Positions 54,724 through 64,000 of a stretch of DNA of 64,000 nt are shown one piece after another (the stretch's first letter is position 1; every line of letters begins with the position of its first letter). A program made the position numbers and the translations under genes. The stretch covers positions 305,373-369,372 of the forward strand of contig CAVXOL010000025.1 in NCBI GenBank assembly GCA_963763325.1. The letters run 5' to 3'. The notes beneath the pieces are model-generated. The model was not told the origin of the DNA, made no database searches, and saw nothing but the letters and a program-made list of their open reading frames with translations. This DNA is from JBBECJ01 sp963763325. Its GTDB lineage: Bacteria > Chloroflexota > Chloroflexia > Thermomicrobiales > CFX8.

Positions 54724-55692
54724 TTAGTCAAGACGAATACGCGGATCGAGCAGGCTGTAGACCACATCGGCGATCAGGTTGCCGAGGATGACCAGCGTCC
54801 CGACCACCAGCGTGATGCCCATGATCAACGGGTAATCCTTGTTGATGGCAGCATTGAAGGTCAGTTGGCCGAGGCCGGGATAGGTGAAGATGTTCTCGAT
54901 GATAAGCGCGCCGGCGAACAGATCGGGGATCGCGATTCCCAGCAGTGTCACGAGCGGCAACACCGCGTTGCGCAGACCGTGGCGGAAGATGACGACCCGC
55001 TCGCGCAGGCCCTTGGAGTTGGCAGTCCGCATGTAGTCCTGGTTGAGGACTTCGAGCATCTGCGAACGGATGTAGCGGGTCCAGGCCGCCGTCTGGACAA
55101 ATGCCAGCGCGAAGGCCGGCAGGATCAGGTGTTCGATCCTGTCGAAAAGACCTCCGCCTCCCCGCAAGTCATACGCGCCTCCAGCCGGAAAGGCCGGGAG
55201 CCCCCATTCGTTAAATTTCACGGCAAATAACAGGATCAGCATCAGCCCGAGCCAGAAGGTCGGCACCGAGAATCCGGCGACCGATGTCGCCATGGTGACG
55301 TTGTCGAAGGCTGAGTTTCTACGGACAGCGCCGTAGACGCCAATTGGTATCGAGACGATCAGAGACAGCACAAGCGCCGTGCCGGTCAGGAGCAACGTAT
55401 TCGGAATCTTTTCAACGATCGTTTCACGGACCGGGCGGAAGTTGCGGAGCGAGATACCCAGATCCCCCTGCGCGACATTGCTGATCCAGATGAAGTAGCG
55501 CTTCCAGACCGGTTCGTTCAATCCGAGGTTTTCCTTGATGCGCTCAATGTCTTCGGGGGTGGTGCGCGGATTGAACTCAAGGCCGCTCACTGGGCTGCCT
55601 GGGACCAGGTTGGCGAGTGCAAATGTGATGATCGTAATGCCGATCAGGAGTGGAATAACCTGAAGCAGCCGTCGCAGGATGAAGCGACCCAT
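54724..55692 (-). CDS. Peptide/nickel ABC transporter permease, DppB/OppB type
   Basis: A 322-residue permease starting MGRFILRRLLQVIPLLIGIT, the standard DppB N-terminus, with NLVPGSPVSG after the first helix, NLGLNEPVWKRYFIWISNV, and the EAA loop MRTANSKGLRERVVIFRHGL then RNAVLPLVTLLG. VEN-type IIENIFTYPGLGQL is conserved. It lies between the binding protein (upstream) and the DppC-type permease (downstream, 71 bases). Confidence 0.93.
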   Translation of the reverse strand: MGRFILRRLLQVIPLLIGITIITFALANLVPGSPVSGLEFNPRTTPEDIERIKENLGLNEPVWKRYFIWISNVAQGDLGISLRNFRPVRETIVEKIPNTLLLTGTALVLSLIVSIPIGVYGAVRRNSAFDNVTMATSVAGFSVPTFWLGLMLILLFAVKFNEWGLPAFPAGGAYDLRGGGGLFDRIEHLILPAFALAFVQTAAWTRYIRSQMLEVLNQDYMRTANSKGLRERVVIFRHGLRNAVLPLVTLLGIAIPDLFAGALIIENIFTYPGLGQLTFNAAINKDYPLIMGITLVVGTLVILGNLIADVVYSLLDPRIRLD

Positions 55693-55858
55693 GGATATGG
55701 CCTTTCAATTGTCCTGATATGTGGTGTGGACAGGGCGTTCCCTGCCCACATGCTACCTGATTTCTTCCGCAGAGCAAGCCCCGTCGCGAGCGTGTGTAAC
55801 GTATCCCCACCGCAAGGTGTGCAACGGGGGTGGAGATGGTCCACCCCCGCGATTCCCT

Positions 55859-57750
55859 CTATTGCTCGACCCACCAGTGATGCATGTTAAACCGGGCATT
55901 CACGCCACTCGGGTACACGTTGTGCGCTCGAGTCGATACGCCGGTGAAGCCCTGCGGGAAGTCGAGGATCACATGCGGGAGATCCTCCATGATGATGTTC
56001 TGCATCTCGGTGTAGAGCTCGATGCGGGCGTCACGGTCGGTCTCGACCAGTGCCTCCTGCAGCAGCGCGTCTACTTCCTCGTTGCAGTAGTTGACGGTGT
56101 TGAAACCGTTGCCCTGCGGTCGCATCGCACGACCACATCGTCGACTGGTCCGGAGCGACGCCCCAGTTGAAGCCGATCAGATACGCCTCGAAGTCGAAGG
56201 TCTCGGTGATCCGCTCAACCAGCGCCGGGAACGGTTCGAGTTGCGGCGTCATCTCGACGCCAATCTCAGCCCAGTACTCCTGGAGAACCGTCAGGTACGA
56301 CTCACGAACGAGATTGCCGGCGTTGGTGTACATCGTGAAGGCCAGCCGCTGGCCATCCTTCTCGCGAACACCGTCCGAACCTTCGACCCAGCCAGCTTCG
56401 TCGAGCAGCTGCGCCGCCATCTCCGGATCGTACGGGTAGGTGTTCTCGATCCATCGGGCTGAAGGCCCACGAGAGGACCGGCATCGTGCCGACCGCAACC
56501 TCGCCGTAACCGAAGCGGATCGACTCAATCATCGCCTCGCGGTCCAGCGCGTACAGCAGCGCCTGGCGCAGCTCGACGTCCTGGAAGAGGGTCGTCTTCG
56601 TCGTGTCGAGGTTCAGGCCGTAGAAGGTGAACGACAGCGTCGGGTAGTCGACAATCGTCACATCTTCGCTGCCCTCGAACTCGGCCAGCGCCGACTCGGG
56701 AACGCCCTCGAAGTAGTCAATCTCGCCGGTCTGCAACTGGGCAACACCGGCGGCCTGGTCCGGAACGAACTTGAAGATGTACTCGTCGAGGTACGGAGCG
56801 CCGTTCCAATAGTTGTCGTTGCGGACGGCCGTCGCGTGGTCCTCGATCACCCACTCCGAGAAGAGGAACGGGCCGGTACCAACGACACGCTCCGGATCGA
56901 GGCCAGTTGCGCCCGGATCCTGAGCCATCGCGGCCGGATCGATGTCAGCCCAGATGTGCTCGGCGACGATGTCGTAGACCATGATGTCAACGGCGAAGTC
57001 GACGTAGGTCTCGACCAGGTTGAAGGTCACCGTCAGGTCATCGACGACCTCAATGCTCTCGATCTTGGCAGAGAAGTCGGAGACACGCGGCGAACCGGTG
57101 TCCGGGTTCATGTACATATCGTAGGTGAACTTGACATCGTCGGCCGTGAAGGCTTCGCCATCCGACCAGGTTACGCCTTCGCGCAGGTAGAACGTGAAGA
57201 CGGTGGCGTCCTCGTTCTGCTCCCACGACTCGGCGAGCAAACCAACAGGTTCCAGCGTGTTCGGGTCGACCGTCACCAGCGACTCGAAGATCGAATCGAG
57301 GAAGTCGCTCGAAGCGGTGTCCTGAACGACGATCGGGTAGGTGGTTGAGATGTCCGAGATCGAACCCTCGATGAAGGTGCCGCCCTGCTCGCCCTCTTCC
57401 ATCGTATTTCCGAACAGGACATCTTCGGCAGAGAACGGACCGAACGTCTGAGCGCCGGCCGTGCCTTCGTCTTCGCCCTCGGTCGGCGAGGCAGCAGCCT
57501 CGTCTTCCTCGGTCGGCGAAGCAGCAGCCTCGTCCTCCTCGGTCGGCGTCGCGTCTTCCTCTTCCTCGCCCTCGGTCGGCGTCGCGTCGCCGGTTCCAGC
57601 CGGCTCGGTGCCGGTCTGCTCGACCGCCGTCGTGTTCGTCGGATCCGCATCGTCATCGTCGTCGCTACCGCAGGCAGCAACGAGCGGAACGATCAAGGCG
57701 ATCAGCATCACAAAGCCGGCATATTTCAGCCAGTGGGGTACGTGTCTCAA
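55859..57750 (-). CDS. Peptide ABC transporter substrate-binding lipoprotein, two frameshifts
   Basis: An SBP_bac_5 (DppA/OppA) family lipoprotein of about 630 residues after repair. TTG 57750 has GGAGGAG upstream. The N-terminus MRHVPHWLKYAGFVMLIALI ends in the lipobox VAAC, followed by an acidic linker with repeats such as TEEDEAAASP. The binding domain includes LREGVTWSDGEAFTADDVKF, NLVETYVDFAVDIM and VRNDNYWNGAPYLDEYIFKF. Reading shifts by +1 near 56453 and near 56125; repaired parts read WIENTYPYDPEMAAQLLDEA and NGFNTVNYCNEEVDALLQEA. It heads the operon with the two permeases and probably needs Lgt (46164) for anchoring. Confidence 0.88.
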
Positions 57751-58624
57751 GACACTCCTCCATCCTCACGTCGAAAAGGTCGTGTGTGGTTCCCTGGTCC
57801 GGCGTTGCTTCCCATGTGCGTCGACTCTCAATAGCGCACGCAGCATCCCAGCGATGCGTGCGGCGCGGCCGATTCGACTGATTGGTGAGACCAGTTGGGG
57901 AAAGCTCTTCGCAACGGCGCCCCTGCAAGTTGCCGCAGCGATCCGCCTGCACCTGGCACAGGTGCTCCGCTTTCTGGGATGAACCACCTCCTCGATGCCC
58001 TCGGTGGGCACTGTCTGATGGGCAGAATTCGCCGAGCGCGCCACTCCGTATGACTCGTCGCGGATGGATACTCCTGGCCAATGTGCCCGGACGATCGCAG
58101 CCCTGCCTGCGTGATCGCCCAACAGATGATGATACCGCGCACGGCACAGACATCACACATTGATGATGCCAAGCCAATGTAGATCGCATCCTACGTGCCG
58201 CGGTCCGCTCTGCCGTCGCGCTACCCCCGTGGCGCGACTCGCCTCTGTATACGCATTTGCACGACATTTGGCCGCATCACACCCTGTCGTGTCGATCGTT
58301 TCCGGCACTTCGTCACGCAACGCCTGCACACATGGTGTCATGGCACGCTCGCGGCCAGCCTCCTACTCGTCGAATAGCCAGCGCGACTGGTCTTGCGCAT
58401 TGTCACGATCACCATATCGAGAGGCACGAACACGCCAGGATGCCTGACATCCGGTTGGTCTTCCCGGCAGTAAGTACCGCCATGGGCTATTCCGAGTACT
58501 CGCAAATTATGGCGAAAGTACTCTATGAATAGCCGTAGCAGGACCATACACTCGTGTGTATCGCGGACAGCCACGCGGCTGAAATGCGGACGTTTCCCAC
58601 GCGCGTTGCGTCCAGGAGTGCACG
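57751..58624. other. Long intergenic region with an inverted repeat
   Basis: About 870 bases between the divergent peptide-transport operon and the TadE-like genes contain no recognisable gene. An inverted repeat at 58485-58534 pairs GGCTATTC with GAATAGCC and GAGTACT with AGTACTC, with a small internal offset, about 90 bases before the TadE-like start. It could be an operator or mRNA structure. Nothing else stands out. Confidence 0.5.
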
Positions 58625-59098
58625 ATGCTGCCACCAATGCTCGACAATTCTCTGTTGCATGACGCCAGTAGCCGAGTGGAGAGTGGTGTACCACCCATCC
58701 GTTCCGGTCAGCGGCGTCAAAAGTCGCGCGGCCAGTCGATCGTTGAGTTCGCGGTTCTGCTTCCCGTACTGGTCATGATCCTTGCCCTTGCCGCCGATTT
58801 CGGCCGGGCATTCACTGCGTATATCGCGATCAGCGGTGCAGCCCGCGAAGGCGCCGCCGTCGCAATGCAGTCTGGCGAGTTGGCGAACGTTGAGACGGTT
58901 GTCAGAAACGACATCGGATCAGGCGGGAGCATCTGGGGTACGAGCGTCGGCGTTACGTCGTCTCTTGCCACTGACGCGCAAGGGTATGAGCAGGTTGTAG
59001 TTACTGTCAGCTACACATTTTCTCCGATCATCCCGTTGCCGGCGCTCCCGTCGACAATCGATATGGAACGAACGGTGAGAATGAGGGTGCTCAATTGA
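58625..59098 (+). CDS. TadE-like protein (copy 1)
   Basis: A 157-residue protein with a TadE domain: GQSIVEFAVLLPVLVMILAL then AADFGRAF, with the glutamate at position +5 of the mature start, as in TadE/F pseudopilins, and a membrane helix. The mature part ends VSYTFSPIIPLPALPSTIDM. A region of about 35 residues precedes the TadE motif. It overlaps the next TadE-like gene (TTG start within the TGA), so they are coupled. TadE proteins are processed by the TadV prepilin peptidase in the Flp pilus system, but no TadV, TadA or Flp gene is in this window. Confidence 0.85.
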   Translation: MLPPMLDNSLLHDASSRVESGVPPIRSGQRRQKSRGQSIVEFAVLLPVLVMILALAADFGRAFTAYIAISGAAREGAAVAMQSGELANVETVVRNDIGSGGSIWGTSVGVTSSLATDAQGYEQVVVTVSYTFSPIIPLPALPSTIDMERTVRMRVLN

Positions 59099-59518
59099 AG
59101 AATCGCTTCGGTCGTCGCCGCTTTACGGGACAAGGTCTCGTCGAGTTTGCCCTCGTTGTCCCGATCTTCTTCCTGATGTTGATTGGCGTCATGGAGATGG
59201 GGCGACTGCTCTGGATGAACCATGAGTTGACCAACGGGACGCGAGAGGCCGCCAGATACGCGATGGTACACGGCTCGGAAGCTTCGACGTGCGTGACGCT
59301 CGATGCTCTCACCCAGGAGAATGATCGATCACACAAACGGTCTACAACCTGGCCGGTTGAGCCCAGCAGCCGACAATGGTCCGTTCTCCCCGTGCCCTGC
59401 GCCGGGATCGACATTCGTCGTCGAGTATGAATACGACTTCGATCCAATGGTTGGCATCATCCCCGGGCTCGGCAGCCTCAACCTCTCAGCTCGTAGCGAG
59501 GTCATCGTCCAACACTAG
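59095..59518 (+). CDS. TadE-like protein (copy 2), frameshifted
   Basis: About 140 residues after repair. It begins TTG 59095 overlapping the previous stop, with FTGQGLVEFALVVPIFFLML then IGVMEMGRLLWMNHELTNGT, a TadE segment. An extra base near 59320 breaks the frame; the second part reads MIDHTNGLQPGRLSPAADNG and YEYDFDPMVGIIPGLGSLNL, ending SEVIVQH. The C-terminal pattern (FDPMVGIIPGLGSLNLSA) parallels copy 1 (FSPIIPLPALPSTIDM). Convergent with the gene that ends nearby on the other strand. Confidence 0.78.
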
Positions 59519-60086
59519 ACGTTGCAGTGCCGCCGCAGCGTAAAGCCGTCACGTCAGCGCGGCCACAGCCGCCGGCGTCCCGCGTCGGGCGTTGAATCGT
59601 CCGATGCGCGACTCTTGCGCAGATCTTCAAGCAAGCCCTTATCGCCACAGCATCGATCTGTCGATCGACCGGTGCCTCCTTTAATAGACCCTTGACATGA
59701 AACCCGGTCGATGTCTGGATCAGCACGACGTCATGCCAGCCGGTTCGATCGAGGAGCAGACCAATACTCCGCAGCACATCCTCGTAGCGCACACGCTCGC
59801 CATCGATTGAGATCGATGGCAACAGCGATTCAACCGGTGTACCGGAGCCTCGCCTTTCGATCGCCTGGTCAAGCAGCGTTTCGAGGTCGTCATCGGTGAA
59901 CAGAAACGACTCAGGGACGTATCCGGTTCCGGTCTCACCGGTCCGGATCTTCCCTCCCTTGACGATGAACCCTTCCGACGTCTCGACCAGCGTCAGATCA
60001 CGGAACAACGACGAGTCAAGGAAGTGTCCGACAGCACGGAGGATGTCTCCGTACCGAATGCGATAACGACCAGATGCGTCTAGCAC
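59502..60086 (-). CDS. Hypothetical protein with two internal repeats
   Basis: Not recognised. It starts GTG 60086 with GGAAGG upstream. The product contains two related blocks of about 40 residues: RYGDILRAVGHFLDSSLFRD followed by ETSEGFIVKG, and RYEDVLRSIGLLLDRTGWHD followed by QTSTGFHVKG. The C-terminus is doubtful: in the open frame it ends at 59502, overlapping the TadE-like gene. A one-base deletion near 59660 would instead give DKGLLEDLRKSRASDDS and a stop at 59554-59556, which avoids the overlap. It sits between TadE- and TadG-like genes on the opposite strand, so co-function is unproven. Confidence 0.6.
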   Translation of the reverse strand: MLDASGRYRIRYGDILRAVGHFLDSSLFRDLTLVETSEGFIVKGGKIRTGETGTGYVPESFLFTDDDLETLLDQAIERRGSGTPVESLLPSISIDGERVRYEDVLRSIGLLLDRTGWHDVVLIQTSTGFHVKGLLKEAPVDRQIDAVAIRACLKICARVAHRTIQRPTRDAGGCGRADVTALRCGGTATSSVGR

Positions 60087-60128
60087 GATGACCTTCCTTC
60101 GGCGACATGCAACGTCGCGGCGGGCCAC

Positions 60129-60444
60129 ATGGACTTCGAGATCAGCGACGATCGATGAACTGGAATGAGCGACAAGTTTAGCAGAGCATCCCGGGCGAAT
60201 GGTCAGGCAAATGGCTTGCCCGAACCTACACGATCGACGAACGTCCTGTCACGATCGGGACCCCGTACTGCCCAAAATCATGACTTTCGCGTTACAGAAA
60301 ATCCCCGCGTTGGCTCCCTACAATCAGCAGATGACATGACATGATGACCGGTCGAGCGAATGAGCAAACGACCACTATACGCGCACCAACTGAGTCCTCA
60401 AATCGGCTGAGCATCGACTCTGGACGACTCGTCCGCAACGAAAG
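60129..60444. other. Intergenic region
   Basis: About 315 bases between the repeat protein and the first TadG-like gene, which are divergent. It should contain promoters for both directions, but no convincing element is visible. Confidence 0.4.
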
Positions 60445-61726
60445 ATGGCGAATATGCGTTGGATTCGTCTCCTGGGAGCAACCGATCAACGAAAACGGTC
60501 CGCATCGAGCGGACAGGTGATGGTCATCTTTGCGGCAGCGACACTCGTCCTGGTCGGGTTCGTAGCCCTCTCCGTGGATGCCGGGTTCCTGATGGCCGAG
60601 CGACGCCAGGCGCAGAGTGCCGCCGATGCCGGCGCACTCGCTGCAGCAACGAACGTACTCCGTAACAAATCGCTAGCAATTGTCCAGAGCGCAGGTCAGA
60701 CGTATGGCGCAGAGAATGCCGACGTTCCGCAGGGCAACGTCACGATCAACTGGCCGCCGCAGTCGGGTACATACGCCGGAAACCCAAAGTATGTCGAAGC
60801 GATTGTCACCAAGGATGTCGAAGAATTCTTCGTCGGCGCAGTCTACAGCGGCGATTGGGAGGTCTCCGCGCGTGCCGTGGCAGGAGTCGAGCCATACCCT
60901 CGGCCGTACGCTCTCCTCGCCCTCGATCCGCCGGGCATGTACATTAACGGTACGACCTCCGTCTACGTAGAGGGCGGTAGCGCGATGTCCAATAGCGATA
61001 TCAACTCAAGCGGCGGCGGCAACATCTTCTTCGCTGATGGGTCAATCGACGCAGCCGGAACGATCAGCGGCAACGCCAATTGGAGCGCAGCCGAAGGGAT
61101 CAATCCGAATCTGACACCGATTCCCGACCCGCTCGTTGGAACACCAATACCACCAAAAGGAACGACGATCACCAGTGCAATGCTGACGGCAGCAGGCTTT
61201 ACACCTCGGGCCAAAAGTGGGTCTGTGCCGGAACCTGCACCTTGCCAGCTGGGTACTATCACCACACCAACATCACCCCGCATACGATCGAAGCGGGCGG
61301 TACCGTGATCCTCGCGCCAGGTATCCACTTCTTTGATGGGGACATTACCCTGAGTGCCAGTAGACCAGTTCGTGGATCCGAGGCACGGATGTGCTGCTCT
61401 ATTTTACCGGTAACTCGGAGTTCACTCCGAAAAACAGCAACGTCGAACTAACTACGCCGGACAGTTCGCCATATGCAGACGGTGTCGACGGGATGTTACT
61501 TTGGATCGCAAACTGCTCGACGTTCGACACCCAGGGAAACGGTGTGTTCAGTGTTGAGGGTGTCATCTACGCTCCATGCTCGCATGTCGAACTCCACGGA
61601 ACACCGGGTGGGGTCGGCGTCCAGGTTATCGTTGGCGACCTTGTGATCAAAGGGACATCTGAATTCCGCATCCTGTACCGCGAATATGTCAAGATGGACA
61701 AGCCCAGGGTCTGGTTGACCGAATAG
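60445..61726 (+). CDS. TadG-like surface protein (copy 1), two frameshifts
   Basis: About 427 residues after repair. The N-terminal TadG-type segment is SSGQVMVIFAAATLVLVGFV then ALSVDAGFLMAERRQAQSAA. A putative extracellular domain follows: NSSGGGNIFFADGSIDAAGT, then, in other frames, YTSGQKWVCAGTCTLPAGYY, LAPGIHFFDGDITL and LLYFTGNSEFTPKNSNVELT, then VIYAPCSHVELHG and YVKMDKPRVWLTE. One base is missing near 61200 and another near 61385. It is a paralogue of the protein at 62051 over its whole length. TadG-like proteins sit in the envelope of Flp-pilus bacteria; the beta-helix-like repeats suggest an exposed surface domain. Confidence 0.8.
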
Positions 61727-61760
61727 CCCGATCATCCGCTATTGTACCAACGAGACACAT

Positions 61761-61804
61761 CACCCAGTGGCCGCTCGGCATGAACGCAGAGCGGCCACTG
61801 GGTG
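61761..61804 (+). terminator. Hairpin after TadG-like copy 1
   Basis: A perfect 16-base stem (CACCCAGTGGCCGCTC and its complement) with a 12-base loop, 34 bases after the stop. No T-run. The following 246 bases to the next gene hold a second, smaller hairpin near 61990-62022 and no gene. Confidence 0.65.
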
Positions 61805-62050
61805 CTTACCACGAGCAGCAGCTACTGAAGTACCTCGTTCAGTCAGCGGATTCCGTCTCCTGAGCATCCGCACATCGTTGGACTCTGCCGGATAACCCTG
61901 TACGTTCCATTACCTATGTCCCTATGAGGTAGCCCCTCGTCCTCGCTATAGTCAGAACAGGCGGTGTCACACTGCCTAATTGCTGTAATGCCGCACGGAG
62001 CACTGATTGGCTCCATGCGGGATGTTCTGATAAGCAGAGGACGCTGAACC

Positions 62051-63415
62051 ATGCGGGGGCGAGTCTCGTTTACGCGCCATGTCCCACATCGACCCATTCC
62101 TGACCGGGTATCTGCCAGGCGCCGCGCATCCGGCCAGGTGATGATCATCTTCGCGCTGGCATCGCTGGTCCTGGTCGGCTTCGTGGCGCTATCGGTGGAC
62201 ACCGGGTTCCTGATGGCCGAACGCCGACAGGCGCAGAGCGCCGCCGATGCCGCCGCACTGGCCGGCGCCAAGGCACTGTACGATGGGAATACCGGTCAAA
62301 TCGTCTCATCCGCGCAGGCGTACGGTGCCGAGAACGCCGATGTCCCGGCCGGAAACGTGACAGTAAGCTGGCCCCCGGCTACGGGAACGTATGCGGGCAA
62401 CAACGAGTATGTCCAGGTCACGATCACGAAGGACGTCGACAAGTTCTTCGTTGGTGCAGTCTATTCGGGAGACTGGGAAGTCGAGGCGACAGCAGTCGCC
62501 GGGATCGAGCCAACAGGGGCAAACTACGCGCTGATTACGCTCGACAGGTCCGACGATCCAGGCATTTACATGAACGGGAATACGACCCTCCGGATCGTTG
62601 GCGACCACGCCAGTGCATATGGCAGCACAGACGTTGATGGGAATGGAATGCTCCACGTCACCGGGTCGGTCGATAGCCATGGCGAAGTCTCTGGTGTTGG
62701 CACGGCTCCTGATGGAATCCATGAGAACATGCCGTACATCGTAGATCCGATGGAAGACGTTCCTGCACCTCCTAAGCCGGTTACCGACCGAGACAGTTGC
62801 TCAGGTGACTGTAGTCTTCAACCCGGTTACTACAAGAACGAGTCAATTCACTGCAAGGACGTTTGCAACTTCGCTCCGGGCTTCTATTACTTCGAAGATA
62901 CAAGTGTCACCGCTCAGAGCACTAAATCCGAAATGAACGGCAACGGCGTGTTCTTTTACTTCACAGGATCGAGCTACTTCGACTCCAAAAATGGTGAGGT
63001 CAACCTCACAGCACCTGCGACATCACACTACGGCGCACAGGGCGGCATCGACGGGGTCGTGTTCTGGATGGACACCTGCCAGGATCTGATCGACTTCCAG
63101 GGCAATGGAGCCTTCCACATGGTAGGAATCTTCTACGCTCCATGTTCGGAGGTCCGCATGCATGGTAACCCGAGCGGTGAGGCATTCTACGGACAGATCA
63201 TTGTCGGAACATTCGACGTCCGAGGAACAAGCGACTTCCACTTGACGTATAACTCGTACGTTGATACGGAGCTTCCAAAGGTCTTTCTCGTATCAATAGC
63301 CTTCATAGATGGACACGAATCAATGACTGATGGCGCTTTGAAAGCCTGCCGTCGGGTCATCCGTGATTCGTGCGACAATACCATCAAAGCACACAGAATT
63401 CGCACCAGGTACTAA
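62051..63415 (+). CDS. TadG-like surface protein (copy 2)
   Basis: A 454-residue paralogue of the preceding TadG-like protein. It shares SGQVMIIFALASLVLVGFVA then LSVDTGFLMAERRQAQSAAD, and AYGAENADVPAGNVTVSWPP. The outer domain includes CSGDCSLQPGYYKNES, GNGVFFYFTGSSYFDSKNGE and GIFYAPCSEVRMHGNPSGEA, with several cysteines in CxxxC-type spacing. AGAGGA precedes the ATG. The last 40 residues after LPKVFLV have no counterpart in copy 1 (which stops at PRVWLTE), so a further single-base indel near 63290 is possible. Confidence 0.85.
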   Translation: MRGRVSFTRHVPHRPIPDRVSARRRASGQVMIIFALASLVLVGFVALSVDTGFLMAERRQAQSAADAAALAGAKALYDGNTGQIVSSAQAYGAENADVPAGNVTVSWPPATGTYAGNNEYVQVTITKDVDKFFVGAVYSGDWEVEATAVAGIEPTGANYALITLDRSDDPGIYMNGNTTLRIVGDHASAYGSTDVDGNGMLHVTGSVDSHGEVSGVGTAPDGIHENMPYIVDPMEDVPAPPKPVTDRDSCSGDCSLQPGYYKNESIHCKDVCNFAPGFYYFEDTSVTAQSTKSEMNGNGVFFYFTGSSYFDSKNGEVNLTAPATSHYGAQGGIDGVVFWMDTCQDLIDFQGNGAFHMVGIFYAPCSEVRMHGNPSGEAFYGQIIVGTFDVRGTSDFHLTYNSYVDTELPKVFLVSIAFIDGHESMTDGALKACRRVIRDSCDNTIKAHRIRTRY

Positions 63416-63472
63416 CCGACAGTCGACAGACTGAGAGCCAGCAGGCTGGACGGCTGAGAAAGGGATGGGCCC

Positions 63473-64000
63473 ATGCAGATCACACGATTCCTGCGGGATG
63501 GGCAGGAACAGGTCGGAGTCATCGAGAATGGAATCGTGCGCGAGACGCGCGGCGACATCTTCGGTAAGCTGTCTGTCGGCCCGGAGATCGCGCCGGTCGA
63601 GGAAGTGGCTTTGCTGGCGCCGGTTGTCCAAAGCAAGTTGATCGCGATCGGACTCAACTACCAGGACCACATCAGCCAGGACGCTCCCGGCTTCCAGACG
63701 CCGGAGAACCCGATCATCTTTCTGAAGCCGCCCACCTCGCTGACCGGCCACGGCGGCGCCATCGTCATCCCGTCCGGTGTCGAGAGAACCGATGCCGAAG
63801 CAGAGCTGGGCGATTGTCATTGGCCGAAAGTGTCGGCATGTGAAGGCCGAGCGCGCCTGGGATGTCATTAAGGGCACCCGCCTGTTGAACGACGTCAGCG
63901 CCAGGGATTTCCAGTTCAAGGACGGTCAGTGGTCGCGCGCGAAGGGGTTCGACACATTCGCACCACTCGGTCCCGCTATCGTCACAGGCGTAACCTCTGA
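63473..64000 (+). CDS. Fumarylacetoacetate hydrolase family protein, partial and frameshifted
   Basis: The gene runs off the window. The first part, MQITRFLRDGQEQVGVIENG, continues with VVQSKLIAIGLNYQDHISQD, IIFLKPPTSLTGHGGAIVIP and ERTDAEAEL, the typical FAH-fold entry with the metal-binding acidic residues. An extra G in a GGG run near 63810 ends this frame at 63871; the repaired frame reads IVIGRKCRHVKAERAWDVIK and NDVSARDFQFKDGQWSRAKG then FDTFAPLGPAIVTG. These enzymes hydrolyse or decarboxylate fumarylpyruvate-like or 2-oxo-hepta-ene-dioate compounds in aromatic degradation. GAAAGGGATGGGCC precedes the ATG. Confidence 0.88.

Noticed and set aside
56440..57348. Plus-strand open frame of 302 codons opposite the peptide-binding protein
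   Set aside because: Antisense to a recognisable SBP_bac_5 gene; no domain of its own.
57461..57680. Tandem repeats in the binding lipoprotein as a mobile or regulatory repeat
   Set aside because: They encode an acidic TEEDEAAASP-type linker after the lipobox, common in lipoproteins of this group, and read in frame.

Overview
The window reads as a GC-rich bacterial chromosome segment, most probably Chloroflexota of a Thermomicrobia-like type. This is inferred from gene content, not from a marker comparison: luciferase-like flavin enzymes, a large SipW-type signal peptidase with its substrates, TadE/TadG-like surface proteins, a T-box in front of trpS, MidA-, DinB- and DUF4385-family genes, and dense coding with GTGA/ATGA/TGATG start-stop overlaps. 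No rRNA, tRNA, CRISPR array, phage or transposase gene was seen.

A dominant property is indels. At least 19 positions break otherwise well-conserved reading frames, in about a dozen genes including lysC, mnmE and a phosphofructokinase. Fourteen look like one extra base and five like one missing base, often in G or C runs. Assembly or sequencing error is the simplest explanation, so the broken genes are listed over their full extent with approximate break points.

Layout. 0-10.7 kb: an aromatic-acid locus with two luciferase-like oxidoreductases, two RidA proteins, an SDR, an aryl-CoA ligase, a fused flavin monooxygenase/Old-Yellow-Enzyme reductase of the 2-aminobenzoyl-CoA/salicylyl-CoA type, an enoyl-CoA hydratase and an acyl-CoA dehydrogenase. 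Together they suggest CoA-dependent aerobic degradation of anthranilate or salicylate. 10.75-13.2 kb: a large inverted-repeat element, aminopeptidase C and a dienelactone-hydrolase-like enzyme. 13.3-17.6 kb: a minus-strand operon of four small secreted proteins around a SipW-type signal peptidase. 18.8-31.1 kb: aspartate kinase, small membrane proteins, a nitronate monooxygenase/M20 peptidase pair, a coupled phosphofructokinase-M48 protease-Mug glycosylase operon, an MFS transporter, and an ABC exporter preceded by a leader peptide and terminator. 31.3-39.6 kb: MidA, MnmE, a GAF/HD-GYP/GGDEF signalling protein, a two-part lipoate ligase and a duplicated-domain lipoprotein.

39.8-49.2 kb: penicillin acylase, DinB, a TPR protein, trpS with its T-box, lgt, and an ECF sigma/anti-sigma pair. 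49.3-52.3 kb: a CsoR-type operator and a copper ATPase with a C-terminal cupredoxin domain. 52.5-57.8 kb: an alpha/beta hydrolase and a peptide ABC importer (permeases plus binding lipoprotein). 58.6-63.4 kb: two TadE-like and two TadG-like proteins around an unknown repeat protein. The window ends inside a fumarylacetoacetate-hydrolase-family gene.
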